NCBI GenBank assembly: GCA_958295665.1
Contig: OY282558.1
Location: forward strand, 308,484,092 to 308,548,091
Direction: 5' to 3'
Origin: Tipula vernalis
Taxonomy: Eukaryota; Arthropoda; Insecta; Diptera; Tipulidae
DNA: 64,000 nucleotides
Shown here: in pieces, positions 1 to 10,860 of the stretch
Layout of the letters: every line of letters starts with the position of its first letter
Position numbering within the stretch: position 1 is the stretch's first letter
Made by a program: the position numbers and the translations under genes
Notes under the pieces: model-generated
Databases searched by the model: none
Seen by the model: only the letters and a program-made list of their open reading frames with translations
Told to the model about the DNA's origin: nothing

Positions 1-386
1 ATTTCAATCGCCAAAAACCAACTGACCCCTTTCATCTCAAAAAAATGCCCATCGTTCTTTTTTGTGTTTTTGCTAATTTCTCCCCTTCATCATTCTATAT
101 AAGTTACATTTGCATTACCTTTACATACATTTACATACTTATTGTTATTTATTTATTTATTTTTATTATACATAGATTCTGATAATATACAATCAATATT
201 CAAGTAAATATTCTACTACTTAATTTCCTATATACATACATAGCTTAGCTGATTAAAATACATTTTTACTGATCGTTTTATATTTGGAATTATTTTCGTA
301 CCATTACAAACAAAATCCATTAACAAAAAAACACAACCAAGTTTGAGTAAGGAGAAATTTAGAACCATAGCTGACACTTGCCACAA
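1..386 (-). repeat. 3' LTR (partial) of the gypsy element
   Basis: This stretch repeats 8257-8642 in direct orientation with no difference seen. Most of this LTR lies left of the window. On the element strand the LTR would begin TGTGGCAAG at 385. No good polypurine tract abuts that edge; the purine-rich stretch GAAGAAAAGAAAG (minus strand, 456-468) lies about 70 bp inside. An alternative is that the LTR really starts near 452, next to that tract, and the right copy has lost about 50 bp. Confidence 0.85.
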
Positions 387-527
387 ATCGTGGGGCAGAC
401 CCAACACCCTGAGTGAGTCTCAAAGCCGGGAATCTAAGCATACAAACAAACAATACTTTCTTTTCTTCAGCTAACAACAATTATATTGTTACATAAACAA
501 AATTTGAATGAGTATCTAAAGGCTTTG

Positions 528-3500
528 TCATCGAATGTCCTTCGCGTGGTATATCCCCAAACTTTTTCCATCTGATCCACAAAGCTCATAAGAAACATTT
601 CCGATCTTTCTGGTTACGGTCGCTTTTACAAATTTCGGTGCTAATTTTGCAGAAAAGTTAATACCCGCATTACTCTGTACAAAGTTCTTGGCGAACACTT
701 TCTCACCAGGTTCAAACACACGAGATTTACTCCGCAAATTGTATCTTGTAACATTACGTTGATACGCTGATTTTAGGTGAGATAGGACTAATTCCTGAGC
801 TATAGATAGTCGTGTGCAAATATCGTTTACTGAAGCTTGTCTATCATCCAAAATGTTAGTTTCACGCATTACTTTGTAAGCTGACCCATGTCCCACCATA
901 TGCTGTCCGAATGTGAGAAAATGTGGAGAGAAGCCTGTTGAATTGTGAATGGCATTTCTTAATGCTGAACCGATTTCATCCAAGTGGGCATCCCAATTTG
1001 TATGGTTATCTTGTAAATAGGCCCGAATGGCTGAAATGATCGTTCGATTCACTCTCTCCGACGCATTTGATTGAGGTGAGTACTTGGGTGTAAAAATATG
1101 AGTAACGCCATACCTTTTCAGAAAATCGGAAACTATGTGGGCCTGGAACTGTTTGCCATTGTCTGAAACAATATATTCCGGGACTCCGAAAATATTGAAA
1201 ACGCGTTTCTTTAAAAAGGAAATAACGTGGTTCGAAGTGGCGTTTCTTAGAGGTTCCAGTAGGACAAATTTAGTATATTGGTCAAGCACTATAAATATAT
1301 ATGTATTCCTCTGTTTACTTCTGGGATACGGACCTATAAAATCTATAAAAATCTTTTGAAAAGGACGTTGAATTTCGAAATATTTACCCATTTGTGGCTG
1401 AGTGATATAATTAGTTGGTTTAATCGCTTTACAAATTTCACAATTTTGAACATATTTTCGAACATCTTTTGCCATATTAGTCCAATGAAATTGTCGTTGT
1501 AACACTTCTAATGTTTTGGAAAAACCCAGATGTGCACTTGAAGGTGAATTATGTGCTTTTTGTAAAAGTGATTGTGTAAGTGGATCTGGCACCACTAATT
1601 TCCACTCAGATATATCAGTTAAACTGTTCTGATTCGCACTGGGTTGGATGTATAATTTGCCATTTACTTCTTTAAAATTAGTTGTTATGCCGGTATTCTT
1701 CTTTAAAGCATTAATTTTGCCAACGTAAACAGTATCACTAAACGCTTTGTCATCCAGGTCAACATGTAGGGGAGGCATGCGTGCACCAGCATCAGAAGAA
1801 TCCATTTCCGTCAACACTTCGAGATGAATACGGGAGAGCGTATCTGGAACTATGTTCTGAGAACCTTTACGGTATTCTATATTAAAGTTATAGCCCTGCA
1901 ATTTCAGGCTCCACCTTGCTAGGCGTCCTGACAAGTCCCGCTGATCCATAAGCCATTTTAGACTCGAATGGTCCGTAATGATGGTAAACTCATACCCCTC
2001 CACATATGGCCTAAACTTCTTAACGCTCATAACGACCGACAAACATTCAAGTTCAGTGACACTGTATTTCCGCTGAGCAGAATTAAGTTTATGAGAATAA
2101 TACGCAATGGGGAATTCCTCGCCTTCATCCGTTTTCTGAAAAAGAACACTTCCTATTCCGAACGCACTGGCATCACATTGAATAAAAAAATGTTTAGAAT
2201 AATTGGCGTTACGGAGCACGGGCGCTGTTGTTAAAGCGGTTTTTAATTTACGAAATGCACAGTCTGCCTCCTCATTCCAAGATAACTTTTGGTTTCTCTT
2301 CAAAAGATCGGTAAGCGGAGAACATATTGTGGCAAACCCAGAAATGAAGCGGTGGTACCATCCTGCCAATCCGAGAAATCGACGCAGCTGTCTTGTAGTT
2401 TTAGGAGTTGGATAATCTGCAATGGAATTTACCTTATCTGGGTCCATGCGGATGATCCCGTTACCAATCACATGACCGAGATATTTAGTCTCTTTCAGAA
2501 CGAACTTGCTCTTATCCAAATTTATTGTTAGATTTGCAGATTTAAGCAGTCTGGCTACCTCTGCTAACAAAGATAAATGTTCGTTAAAGTCTGACGAAAC
2601 AATGAGCAAGTCGTCTAGATAGACAAACACTCGGTCATGCAAATGGAACGGGATCACTTTGTGCATCAACCTACACAACGTTTGCGGAGCGTTGCACAGG
2701 CCGAAGGGCATCACCGTGAAGTGATAGAGGGGTCGGCCCGGAACAGTGAATGCGGTTTTATCCCTGGACTGCTCGTTGAGAGGGATTTGCCAAAAGGCAT
2801 CCTTTAAGTCGATGGAGGAAATATACTTGGTTTGGTCCAATCGACTTAGCAATCCCTCGATCAACGGCAGTGGATAAGCATCTTTTACCGTGACCTCATT
2901 CACTTTCCGGGCGTCAAGACATAGCCTCACCTTACCATTGCCTTTTCGGACAACAGCGATAGGTGAGGACCATGAACTTTGACTTTCCTCTATCACTCCT
3001 AATCCAAGCATCCTATCCAACTCCCCACAAATCTCCGCCTGCACAGCTGGTGAAACCGGATAATACCGCTGTTTTATCGGTTTAGCACCATTCACTTCTA
3101 TTGAATGTGTAACCAAATTGGTTCGACCTAAACCATCTCTTGTGGAACTGGGAAACTTCTCAACTATCTGATCTAACTGATGTTTTTGGTCAATGTTAAG
3201 GTTATGTTGATTAGTTGGTATGCTAGGTCCTTCCATATTAATTGTTTCGACTACTGTCGGAGCCAGTCCGAACATATGCCAGAAATCCACACCCAGGTAA
3301 AGCGGTTGAACGAGTCCGGGCGCAATATGGAAACGCAAACGCTTCTCTCTTCCATTATAGGAAACTGGCAGCATGACATGACCGATAATCCTCTGTTTTT
3401 CTCCGCTCGCAGTATGCAAAAATGATGGAAGATAATATATATGGAGGTTGTTCTGTTCTAAGAAGCTTTCGGATCCGGAACCCAGAACGCTGACATTCGC

Positions 3501-4070
3501 GCCACTATCTAGTAGTCCCGTATAAGGTATCCCTGCTAACATTACTTTGGCATAAGGCCGCTTGTCTTCTTTTAGGCTGAAGACCGATTCCGCAACCATT
3601 GTCTTAAGTGTCTTGCGAAGTTTCCAATACTTTTTTGTACGGCAACGAATTTTAGATTTGGGATGAAATATGTCAGATGTCTGAGTAGATTGGGTAGTTT
3701 TGAAATTATGGATTTTATCTGGTTGAAATTGGGCTGAATTACTATGACTATTATGCAAAAGACGTGTACTAATTTGTTGTGATATTCGGAATGAAGTAGA
3801 CTGAGGGTTGTGATTAGTATTGTGACTATTTGAATTATTATTGATACAATTTGACGAATTTGGATCTAATTCAGAGACTAGTGTTTCGTGAGGTGCAATT
3901 CCGGACATGTATTTGTGGCTACTTCCTCGAATATTCTCCTGGTAGCTCCTGTTTGTGGGGAAGAAGGAGTACCAGGTTGACTCACTTCCCTTTTGGGGTT
4001 TTCCGCGACACTTCGATTGCAAGTAAAACAAGTAAACCTGGTGACATTTGGAGCCCCACAACCGAAGCAA
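528..4070 (-). CDS. pol: gypsy Pol polyprotein (protease, RT, RNase H, integrase)
   Basis: Open frame of 1180 codons. Protease has the DSG active site near residue 187 (LLDSGANVSVLG). RT has the catalytic VYLDD near 484. RNase H starts at FIQCDASAFG (about 630) with TDHSSLKWL downstream. Integrase has a HHCC zinc finger at about 840-880 and D, D, E residues in FIDFIGPYP (about 908), VSDNGKQF (about 968) and NASERVNRT (about 1004). The frame is -1 relative to gag and overlaps it by about 190 bp, so Pol is most likely made by -1 frameshifting; the first codon counted here (TTG) is just the open-frame edge. An AAACCCC heptamer at 3995-4001 (minus strand) sits in the right phase for slippage but is a weak candidate. 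No stop or frameshift was seen inside the frame. Confidence 0.93.
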   Translation of the reverse strand: MLRLWGSKCHQVYLFYLQSKCRGKPQKGSESTWYSFFPTNRSYQENIRGSSHKYMSGIAPHETLVSELDPNSSNCINNNSNSHNTNHNPQSTSFRISQQISTRLLHNSHSNSAQFQPDKIHNFKTTQSTQTSDIFHPKSKIRCRTKKYWKLRKTLKTMVAESVFSLKEDKRPYAKVMLAGIPYTGLLDSGANVSVLGSGSESFLEQNNLHIYYLPSFLHTASGEKQRIIGHVMLPVSYNGREKRLRFHIAPGLVQPLYLGVDFWHMFGLAPTVVETINMEGPSIPTNQHNLNIDQKHQLDQIVEKFPSSTRDGLGRTNLVTHSIEVNGAKPIKQRYYPVSPAVQAEICGELDRMLGLGVIEESQSSWSSPIAVVRKGNGKVRLCLDARKVNEVTVKDAYPLPLIEGLLSRLDQTKYISSIDLKDAFWQIPLNEQSRDKTAFTVPGRPLYHFTVMPFGLCNAPQTLCRLMHKVIPFHLHDRVFVYLDDLLIVSSDFNEHLSLLAEVARLLKSANLTINLDKSKFVLKETKYLGHVIGNGIIRMDPDKVNSIADYPTPKTTRQLRRFLGLAGWYHRFISGFATICSPLTDLLKRNQKLSWNEEADCAFRKLKTALTTAPVLRNANYSKHFFIQCDASAFGIGSVLFQKTDEGEEFPIAYYSHKLNSAQRKYSVTELECLSVVMSVKKFRPYVEGYEFTIITDHSSLKWLMDQRDLSGRLARWSLKLQGYNFNIEYRKGSQNIVPDTLSRIHLEVLTEMDSSDAGARMPPLHVDLDDKAFSDTVYVGKINALKKNTGITTNFKEVNGKLYIQPSANQNSLTDISEWKLVVPDPLTQSLLQKAHNSPSSAHLGFSKTLEVLQRQFHWTNMAKDVRKYVQNCEICKAIKPTNYITQPQMGKYFEIQRPFQKIFIDFIGPYPRSKQRNTYIFIVLDQYTKFVLLEPLRNATSNHVISFLKKRVFNIFGVPEYIVSDNGKQFQAHIVSDFLKRYGVTHIFTPKYSPQSNASERVNRTIISAIRAYLQDNHTNWDAHLDEIGSALRNAIHNSTGFSPHFLTFGQHMVGHGSAYKVMRETNILDDRQASVNDICTRLSIAQELVLSHLKSAYQRNVTRYNLRSKSRVFEPGEKVFAKNFVQSNAGINFSAKLAPKFVKATVTRKIGNVSYELCGSDGKSLGIYHAKDIR

Positions 4071-6476
4071 TGCTTAGCTAAACGATAATTAGTTGGGTTT
4101 TGTGAATTAGATTGCCTAAAAGAAACATTTTGCATTGGTGGTCTATACCTTGTGGCTGAATTATCAGGCTTTGGTTCTACGGAAACTGCACACACTTCTT
4201 GAGGCCAGTAATATCCGTTACTGTCATAAAAACCATTTCCTGTCGGATTGCACATTGACGGAGCAGACACGCCTTGAAAAGGGACCATATTTTCAAAAGG
4301 AAATGGGATTGGATTTCCAGTAGCTAATTCATGAACAACTCTTCGAGCACTATCATGGTGAGTATTTAACCGTTTCCATGTATCCTCAATGTCAATACAT
4401 TGAGTTACTAGATCGCCCACTGATGTAATATTCTTTCCTGCAAGTTTATATTGCAAATCTGTACTCATATTCTGTCTCAACATAAAATACAAATCATAAT
4501 CAGAAATGGGTTGACTAAGTGCGAGTGTCGAATCCAGCAAATCTGAATAAAAATCGAGAAAACTTTCTTTCGATTTTTGCTTTCGAGCAGCGATAGACTG
4601 ACGTATCTCGAAATCCGTCCTTCGATCCTGAAATCTGGTTCTCATTTCCTTTTTTAATTCGGACCATTCGACGTCACCTTTACGCTCTAAATATAACCAA
4701 TACCATTCAAGCGCATTTTTCCGCAATAGTATGTGCAAGTCATTTACTAATCGGTCAAAGGCTACATTGTTGGCTCCAGATAACCTTTCTACGCGGTACA
4801 AGAACCGTTCGATTGGTTGACTGGTAGGAGAACCATCGAAACTGATATTCCACTTATGGATTCCAATAGTGTGACTAAACTTTTCTGGTAAATTTATATC
4901 AGAGGATACTGGATTTTTCGTTTTTGTTGCCATTCTCGGAGTACTCATATTCGGGTTCAGTATATTTGGTAAAACTGGGAAATGTATATTTTCACCCACA
5001 GAAATTTTCCGCGCTGCCCCAGTAACGGTTGCCAAGTCACCATCCGACACACGTTTAGAATCAGAATGAATAATATTCTGACTAGAGGAACCCGATGGAT
5101 CTATTTGAATATTATCCTTTTTATCTCTTGTAATTAGTTCTGGGCGAGATCGTGAAGGAGACGAAATAATTTGAGACGAGGGAACCATCGGTGCTTGACC
5201 ATTTCCCTCGCATACCCAGTTGTTTGATTGAGTGCTCGAGAAGCGCTAATTTAGCGGTCAAATTGAGCGCTCGAGAACACCTCAATTTGAGTATCAGTTT
5301 ACACTAAATTTCGTTAAAAATGCACGAATGACAGACGAACACAATTGAAAGTAGCGTAAAGTAGTGTTGGTAATACGATTTAGTTCAGAAATTGTTTGAT
5401 AGATGGTATATCAATTTTGTTATCACTACATACCACCAGACCGTATTTCGGATTTTTTATTTACAATAAAACAATATTTCCAATATTTGAGAGTAAAATT
5501 TATGAAAAATAATCCAAAAAATTATTTATTTATTGTGCATAATATATGACATGTGCATAATTAAATTCAATGTATTTTTTTTTTTTTTTTTTTTGTTAAT
5601 CAAAAACGCACTACGCACATCAGTGTTTAGAAAATCCAAATTGGAATGATAATGAAACAAGGAAAAAACAAACAGATTGATTTAGTATCGCTATTTCTCA
5701 CCAGGGTCGTGCGCAATTTTTTATACAGTGAACAAATTGAGTGCTCGAAAGGCGCTAATTTAGCGATCAAACTGAGCAGTTATAATTATACACACACATT
5801 TGAAATACCGAACATTTTTTTTATACTTTTATACGTCTGTTTCATCTTTTTCGTATGCCTTTTCACACAAAAATCTTCGGTCGCTCAGTCAAAGTACAAC
5901 TGGGTACCGGTGCGTTTTGTGATGTGACGAGTGCTGCCGACCTTGTTTTCGATAACCCTTCCGAATCCGACTCTCTTGATTCATCAAGCTTTTCATCATT
6001 GGCCGAAGTTACTGGTATTGCTTCACAAATCGATTTTTCGAAGTCATCAACCGACAATTTGTCATCCAGTAAAGATTTTATGGCTTCTAATAATTTGTCG
6101 CACGCCGTAAGCATTTCAAACGATTGTGGTTGATATGTGGGAGACGTATTAAATAACCGTTTAAATCGTCCCCTAACATGCAAAATCCGTGAATGTAAAA
6201 AAAATAATTTATCTTTACGTTGGTCTGGATGTAATAGGGCAATTTCCTGAACCTATGGGGTTTCAGTTCTCGTAGTTTATTAGTACACAGTTCAAGTTCT
6301 CGTTGCGGTGATTTTCGTGCCGATAAATGCGCTTTGTGAGGTGAGTTAACCGTTTCTTTAAATTCATTTGTTAGCGCTTCATCTAAAAGTTTTAATTGTT
6401 CGCCTAGGGATCCCGTTATTTTCCGAACGACGCATTCAATTTCAAGCTCGTCGATACTCAAAAAATTTGGATCCAT
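3878..6476 (-). pseudogene. gag: gypsy gag, broken by one frameshift and a MITE
   Basis: The gene starts at ATG 6476 with a gypsy-type N-terminus (MDPNFLSIDELEIE) and ends at 3878. The N-terminal part reads to about 6250-6270, where the frame changes: one base lost or two gained, near a CCCC run on the minus strand. The next frame carries a leucine/arginine-rich block (KLFFLHSRIL) and runs to 5905, where a 690-bp MITE interrupts it. On the far side the same frame resumes exactly at the MITE edge and continues to 3878. The C-terminal 436 codons from ATG 5188 are open, with capsid-like sequence followed by a Cys-rich zinc-knuckle-like motif (CFGCGAPNVTRFTCFTC) near the end. Without the MITE, Gag would be about 635 residues. 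Confidence 0.82.
5215..5904. mobile_element. 690-bp Tc1/mariner-type MITE inside gag
   Basis: Inverted terminal repeats CCCAGTTGT...TTGAyTGAGyG start at 5215 and end at 5904, flanked by TA on both sides (5213-5214 and 5905-5906), the Tc1/mariner target duplication. Removing the insert and one TA leaves the gag frame continuous, which confirms both boundaries. The interior is AT-rich with no convincing protein. A block GAGTGCTCGA(g/a)A(a/g)GCGCTAA with TTTAGCG follows the left repeat (about 5226) and recurs in the same orientation at about 5740; its core CGCTAATTTAGCG is palindromic. Confidence 0.85.
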
Positions 6477-7335
6477 TTTGATGCACTTTTTTTCAAATTA
6501 ATAGGTGGAAAGAAAGTATTGCTGATTATTAATACTTAATAGTATTAATGTTATTTGTATTGAAAAATGTTACGAAACAAAAATAAAAATTATGAAAAAC
6601 CAAATATAATTCTAATAAATGAAAATTATCCTTGATTTTATCAATATTTAAATAATAAATTAAATGTGTTGTAATATTTTAATTAATCGAATAATAAAGA
6701 TAATTCCATTGGTGATGATTACAAATGACATGAACCTACAGCTATTCAAATATTTATGTTTGATGGCATGTGATAGTACTAATAAAATTAACCGAAATTT
6801 AAAGCATGTCTATTATTCTTCTTAACATTCATGATTCATAGCAACAACAGTAAAATAACTGGAATTCATGTTTGTATATTAGAACAATAAGCTATTTACA
6901 TCATCAACTTTAATCAAGCACCTTACATTAACATTCTAGATCAAAATAATTTTGAAAACACGTCTTAGTGGAAAATAAATATGCGCACTTGATCAAAATT
7001 GAAACTATTGTTTTATAATTTTGATGTTTGAATATTCCATATTGAAGTCTAGAAAAACAACATCGATCACAATGGATTCAATGGAAGCAATATTAATTCA
7101 CACATCAAAATCACTAATCACAGAAAAAAAATTGAAAAAGAAAAAAAAATTACTAAATGACCGAAATTGAAACAGATGGCTTTGACAAGTACAGTACCAA
7201 CATTTAAATCCAAATGTCCAAAGACAGAATAAATGCGCTGTAACGGTCTTTACCACTATTTCAATCACACACAAAAAAAAAAATAAAAATATCACACCAT
7301 AATTACCATCATAAATTAAATGTACCCCCCATAAA
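6477..7335 (-). other. gypsy 5' untranslated leader
   Basis: AT-rich, non-coding stretch between the primer-binding site and the gag start. No conserved protein or RNA motif was recognised. Confidence 0.7.
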
Positions 7336-7355
7336 GCCGATACGTTTGGGCGCCA
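7336..7355 (-). promoter_or_regulatory. primer-binding site, tRNA-Lys-like
   Basis: Minus strand reads TGGCGCCCAAACGTATCGGC, one base inside the end of the 5' LTR (...TTACA, G, TGGCGCCC). The first ten bases match the complement of an insect tRNA-Lys 3' end; the rest diverges. This site fixes the inner LTR boundary at 7357. Confidence 0.8.
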
Positions 7356-7356
7356 C

Positions 7357-8642
7357 TGTAACAGTCTTCTAACCACATTACAATAATGAACCAGAAGCCT
7401 GCTGCAGACTCCCTCGTAGTTACCCCAGACAGCATTTTTCAGCCGGCTAATTTACAGTCGTGTTGGGGGGGTTCTTCTCTGGGACTACGAAAGAGCTAGA
7501 TATTGCTGTTCGATTAAAACTTAAAAAAAAAAAAAACAAAAGAAAACATATTTGATTCACTGCTCGCTCATACACCGCACATCATCACCAATGAAATATT
7601 AATAAAAATTATTCACTCATATTTTGCACTAAAATATTATCCATAGAACAAAAATTCCTCACAAGAAAATAAATCCAAAAATAACGGAACACTATCAATT
7701 TAATTTGTTAAATTATGAACCAAGTTTATTAACAATAAAAATTCAAACAAAAATCTTGGTCATAAAAGAAGTACAATAATTATACATAACTTACACTAAA
7801 TTTTACTAATTCTAAAACCCATTTACCAATAACGTTTTTAACTAAACTTAAATTATTAAATAAATAAAAGAAAGAACCTTAATTAACGTTGCGGATCCGA
7901 TTTTACGAAGCGATGATTCCAAAATCCAAGTTTGATAATCCGCACTGCATGGGAATTTTAGTTTTTATTTAATAAAGCTGTATACCATACGGCCATCTTA
8001 CGACGCATTTTCCTTCTCGATTTTATTATTATTAATATATGTACGGGAATATTATGATTAAACAGCGACTTATCTGTATTCCGATATGTTTCTTTATAGT
8101 ACCGCTTTTTGTCAGCGATATGGAATTGAATTCTCGATTTATCAACTTTCGAATTATAATTATAATTTTTATTATTTTTTATTTTGAATCAAATATTATT
8201 ATATTTATGTTTTATCATTAAACTTATTCAAATTTATTTTAATTAATCATGTTTTTATTTCAATCGCCAAAAACCAACTGACCCCTTTCATCTCAAAAAA
8301 ATGCCCATCGTTCTTTTTTGTGTTTTTGCTAATTTCTCCCCTTCATCATTCTATATAAGTTACATTTGCATTACCTTTACATACATTTACATACTTATTG
8401 TTATTTATTTATTTATTTTTATTATACATAGATTCTGATAATATACAATCAATATTCAAGTAAATATTCTACTACTTAATTTCCTATATACATACATAGC
8501 TTAGCTGATTAAAATACATTTTTACTGATCGTTTTATATTTGGAATTATTTTCGTACCATTACAAACAAAATCCATTAACAAAAAAACACAACCAAGTTT
8601 GAGTAAGGAGAAATTTAGAACCATAGCTGACACTTGCCACAA
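7357..8642 (-). repeat. 5' LTR of the gypsy element, about 1.29 kb
   Basis: On the plus strand it opens TGTAACAG next to the primer-binding site and closes CTTGCCACA at 8641, giving the TGT...ACA ends expected of an LTR. The last 386 bp match the left copy. Beyond 8642 the two copies diverge abruptly. An alternative outer edge a few bases further right (GCATAAACA at about 8651) would imply a small deletion relative to the left copy. Confidence 0.85.
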
Positions 8643-9817
8643 GCATAAACAGAATGTTGCTTTGAAGAGTACAATTCTATTCTTCAAACAAGAGGTACAA
8701 CTCTCTCGAATTTGAATTGAAAATGATGTTACAACTTCCCACCCCAGTTGAAAAATGACTAAACCTGGACATAGTCTGGCTTGAAATTTCAGAACAGTTC
8801 GACTTAAAAAACCATGACAGTAATTAAGTCTTGAAATATGATATTTATTTGATTTATTTATTTTGTATTTATTTTATTTTGTGGCAACAACCATCCACTG
8901 GTCACAAAACAGATGTATCTTGAAATCTCTTGTAAAAATGTTCTAACCCGGTATCTAAGCTGCAACTAAAAATCGATCGTCAAATATATTGGTGAAGTCA
9001 GATACCAAATTTTAATGGAATTGGTGCAAAATCGCACAAACTATTAATCAAAAATTAGGTTTGTCAAAAAGAAATTGGCTTTTTCATAAATAACCAATCC
9101 AGACCTTTACACAAAGAAATTTACAGCATTCCCAGCACCAGAAAGAACATACCCGTTTATCAATGAATTTTAGTGGAATTATATATCCAAGTTCTTAAGC
9201 CATTTTTATAAGTAATTTCTTCATTTGGATTCGGATTTCTTAAATAAAATAAGAGCTAAATTCTTAATGTTATGGTTGCTACCATTAATCAAAAAATTGT
9301 TTCACCATTTTTTTTTTTTACATAAATAACCAATCCAGGCAGTTAGAAACTTCGTCTCCAACTCCAAATGGAACTAGATTTTAGTAAACAATTTTTGTCT
9401 GAGATTTGAGATGTAAAGCTGATTCTTTAAGCAGTTCTTCATACAAAATTGATTAATTCCAGCCCGGGATAATTCCTTCAGCCATACTATCTGGGGTAGG
9501 GTTTCTTAATTAAACCATGGCTCAAATTCAAGGAATATTGCGGAACACTGCCAATGATGTTTTGGTTGATGTAAACCAAAAAATCAGGCTAGTGAAATTT
9601 TATGTCTACAGTCAAATAGTTCCTAATATAAAATTTATTATTTTATGGCCTAATTTCTTAGCCATAAGATTGAGCTGGGATTAGAGTTTTAAAATAAAAT
9701 ATGACCCAACGGAAAAAAATATTTTTGAATACTACTCGTATTAATGATATTATAGTCGATACCATAAACCAGAATTTAGATTTGCTAAATTGCAGCACCA
9801 AATGTAACACATACATT
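8643..9817. other. intergenic, no gene seen
   Basis: AT-rich sequence with loosely repeated phrases such as CATAAATAACCAATCCAG (about 9090 and 9320), probably old repeat debris. No protein homology was recognised on either strand. Confidence 0.6.
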
Positions 9818-10137
9818 ATTATTATTATTATTATTGGAGGGCCATTTGGGCGATCATCCACTTCGCACTGCGACCTAAAAGATCTATTGTGCTGGACCCT
9901 GCTTAATTACCCGTCCAGTCAATATTCAGGTTCTTAATGAACCTGATAATACTGAAAGCCGGTACGTGATACATTCTATCTGGGCTCATTGCTCTCGCTC
10001 CTAGATGTTTACTTCAGCATGTAGTTCCTAATTGCTCTCCCTCCTAGATGTTTACTACAGCATGTAATTGCAAATCGCTTGTAGGTCACCCAGCTTTACT
10101 ACAGGAAGGGTAAATAAAACTGGAGGGTGCCTGGTAT
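9818..10137 (-). mobile_element. 3' fragment of a LOA/I-like LINE
   Basis: The block GCGACCTAAAAGATCTATTG with CCGTCCAGTCAATATTCAGG, and the sequence following it, closely matches the 3' region of the longer LINE at 16252-19890. On the minus strand it ends in (AAT)n (plus-strand ATTATTATT at about 9818-9834), as that copy does. A segment containing CTCCTAGATGTTTACT is tandemly duplicated at about 10000-10060. It is a 5'-truncated copy with no reading frame, and it preserves the uninterrupted version of the site where the 16.3-kb copy carries a MITE. Confidence 0.75.
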
Positions 10138-10197
10138 CCAGAGTCCGCCTATTTTGGACTGATTAACCTATCAGCAATTCATCACTACTCAACTTTG

Positions 10198-10216
10198 CCC
10201 CCCCCCCCCCCCCCCC
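10198..10216 (+). repeat. run of 19 C
   Basis: Homopolymer C tract; its exact length may be unreliable. Confidence 0.9.
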
Positions 10217-10440
10217 AATAGACGCCAAACCACCAACATATACATTAGTCGAGGCATTTTAGTGAAACTTGATATCTGATACGTTAAGCCGATTCTATAA
10301 ATAGTTCCTAATCGAAAATACATTGAATCGCGTTTTGAAGAATTTTTTGGCAATGTCATTTGGGTCCAGCCCATCGATTTCTTAAATAAAATATATAAAT
10401 TGTGTTGAAATTAAACACATATTAATTTCATGAGAAACAT

Positions 10441-10860
10441 CAAAAAAACTTTATTCAAAGTAAAATCCATCGCTGCACATTTCCTTCATCTTTCAGGTAA
10501 TTTGTCGATACCGCTCCAATAGTTTTTTTTTTGTTTTGAGGCAAACCATTCAGAGACCCACTTTTCCAATTCTTCTTCTTCGATTAAAATAAGGAATACA
10601 GCGGGTGGGTTAATAGTTCCCGGGCAAAATCGTTTAATAACGTGTCTTCAACTGGTTTTGAAGTAATGGTTCATTATCATGAAGAAAAATTACTTTGCCA
10701 TGTCTTCTGGGCCATTTTGGTCGTGATACGACCAAAGCGTGGTTCAAATTGATTATTTTCTGTCGGTAGAGATTAGTATTAACGGTTTCACCTGCTTTCA
10801 AATCACCATTTTTGAAGCATTTAAACCAGCGTTCACTAGTATCTTCTAGTATGTTCATTA
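10441..10860 (-). pseudogene. mariner transposase remnant
   Basis: Minus strand encodes a mariner-like segment including KVIFLHDNEP, equivalent to the second catalytic-Asp block HDNAxPH, preceded by an RPKWPRRHGK block. After a stop, the C-terminal signature KWVSEWFASKQ followed by a GIDKLPERWKKC-like block appears in another frame. The part that should carry the third Asp is missing and the frame is broken. The HTH region was not found nearby. Confidence 0.7.

Larger units (their letters stand above)
1..8642 (-). mobile_element. Ty3/gypsy LTR retrotransposon, left end cut by window
   Basis: The element reads right to left: LTR at 7357-8642, primer-binding site at 7336-7355, untranslated leader, gag (6476 to 3878), pol (about 4070 to 528), then the second LTR from 386 leftwards out of the window. 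Protease, RT, RNase H and integrase occur in gypsy order and no env-like frame lies between pol and the LTR, so this is a gag-pol element. The 386 bp shared by the two LTR copies look identical by eye, which implies recent insertion. Even so, gag has a frameshift and a MITE insertion, so this copy is probably non-autonomous. The flanking target duplication cannot be checked because the left end is missing. Confidence 0.93.

Noticed and set aside
386..527. Search for an env-like gene after pol
   Set aside because: Only 142 bp separate pol from the LTR, so the element has no env.
5646..5927. Plus-strand 93-codon frame
   Set aside because: It lies almost entirely in the MITE inside gag, has no homology, and runs across the MITE edge.
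10198..10216. C19 tract as a G-quadruplex or i-motif regulator
   Set aside because: It is a simple homopolymer with no gene nearby; a functional role cannot be supported.
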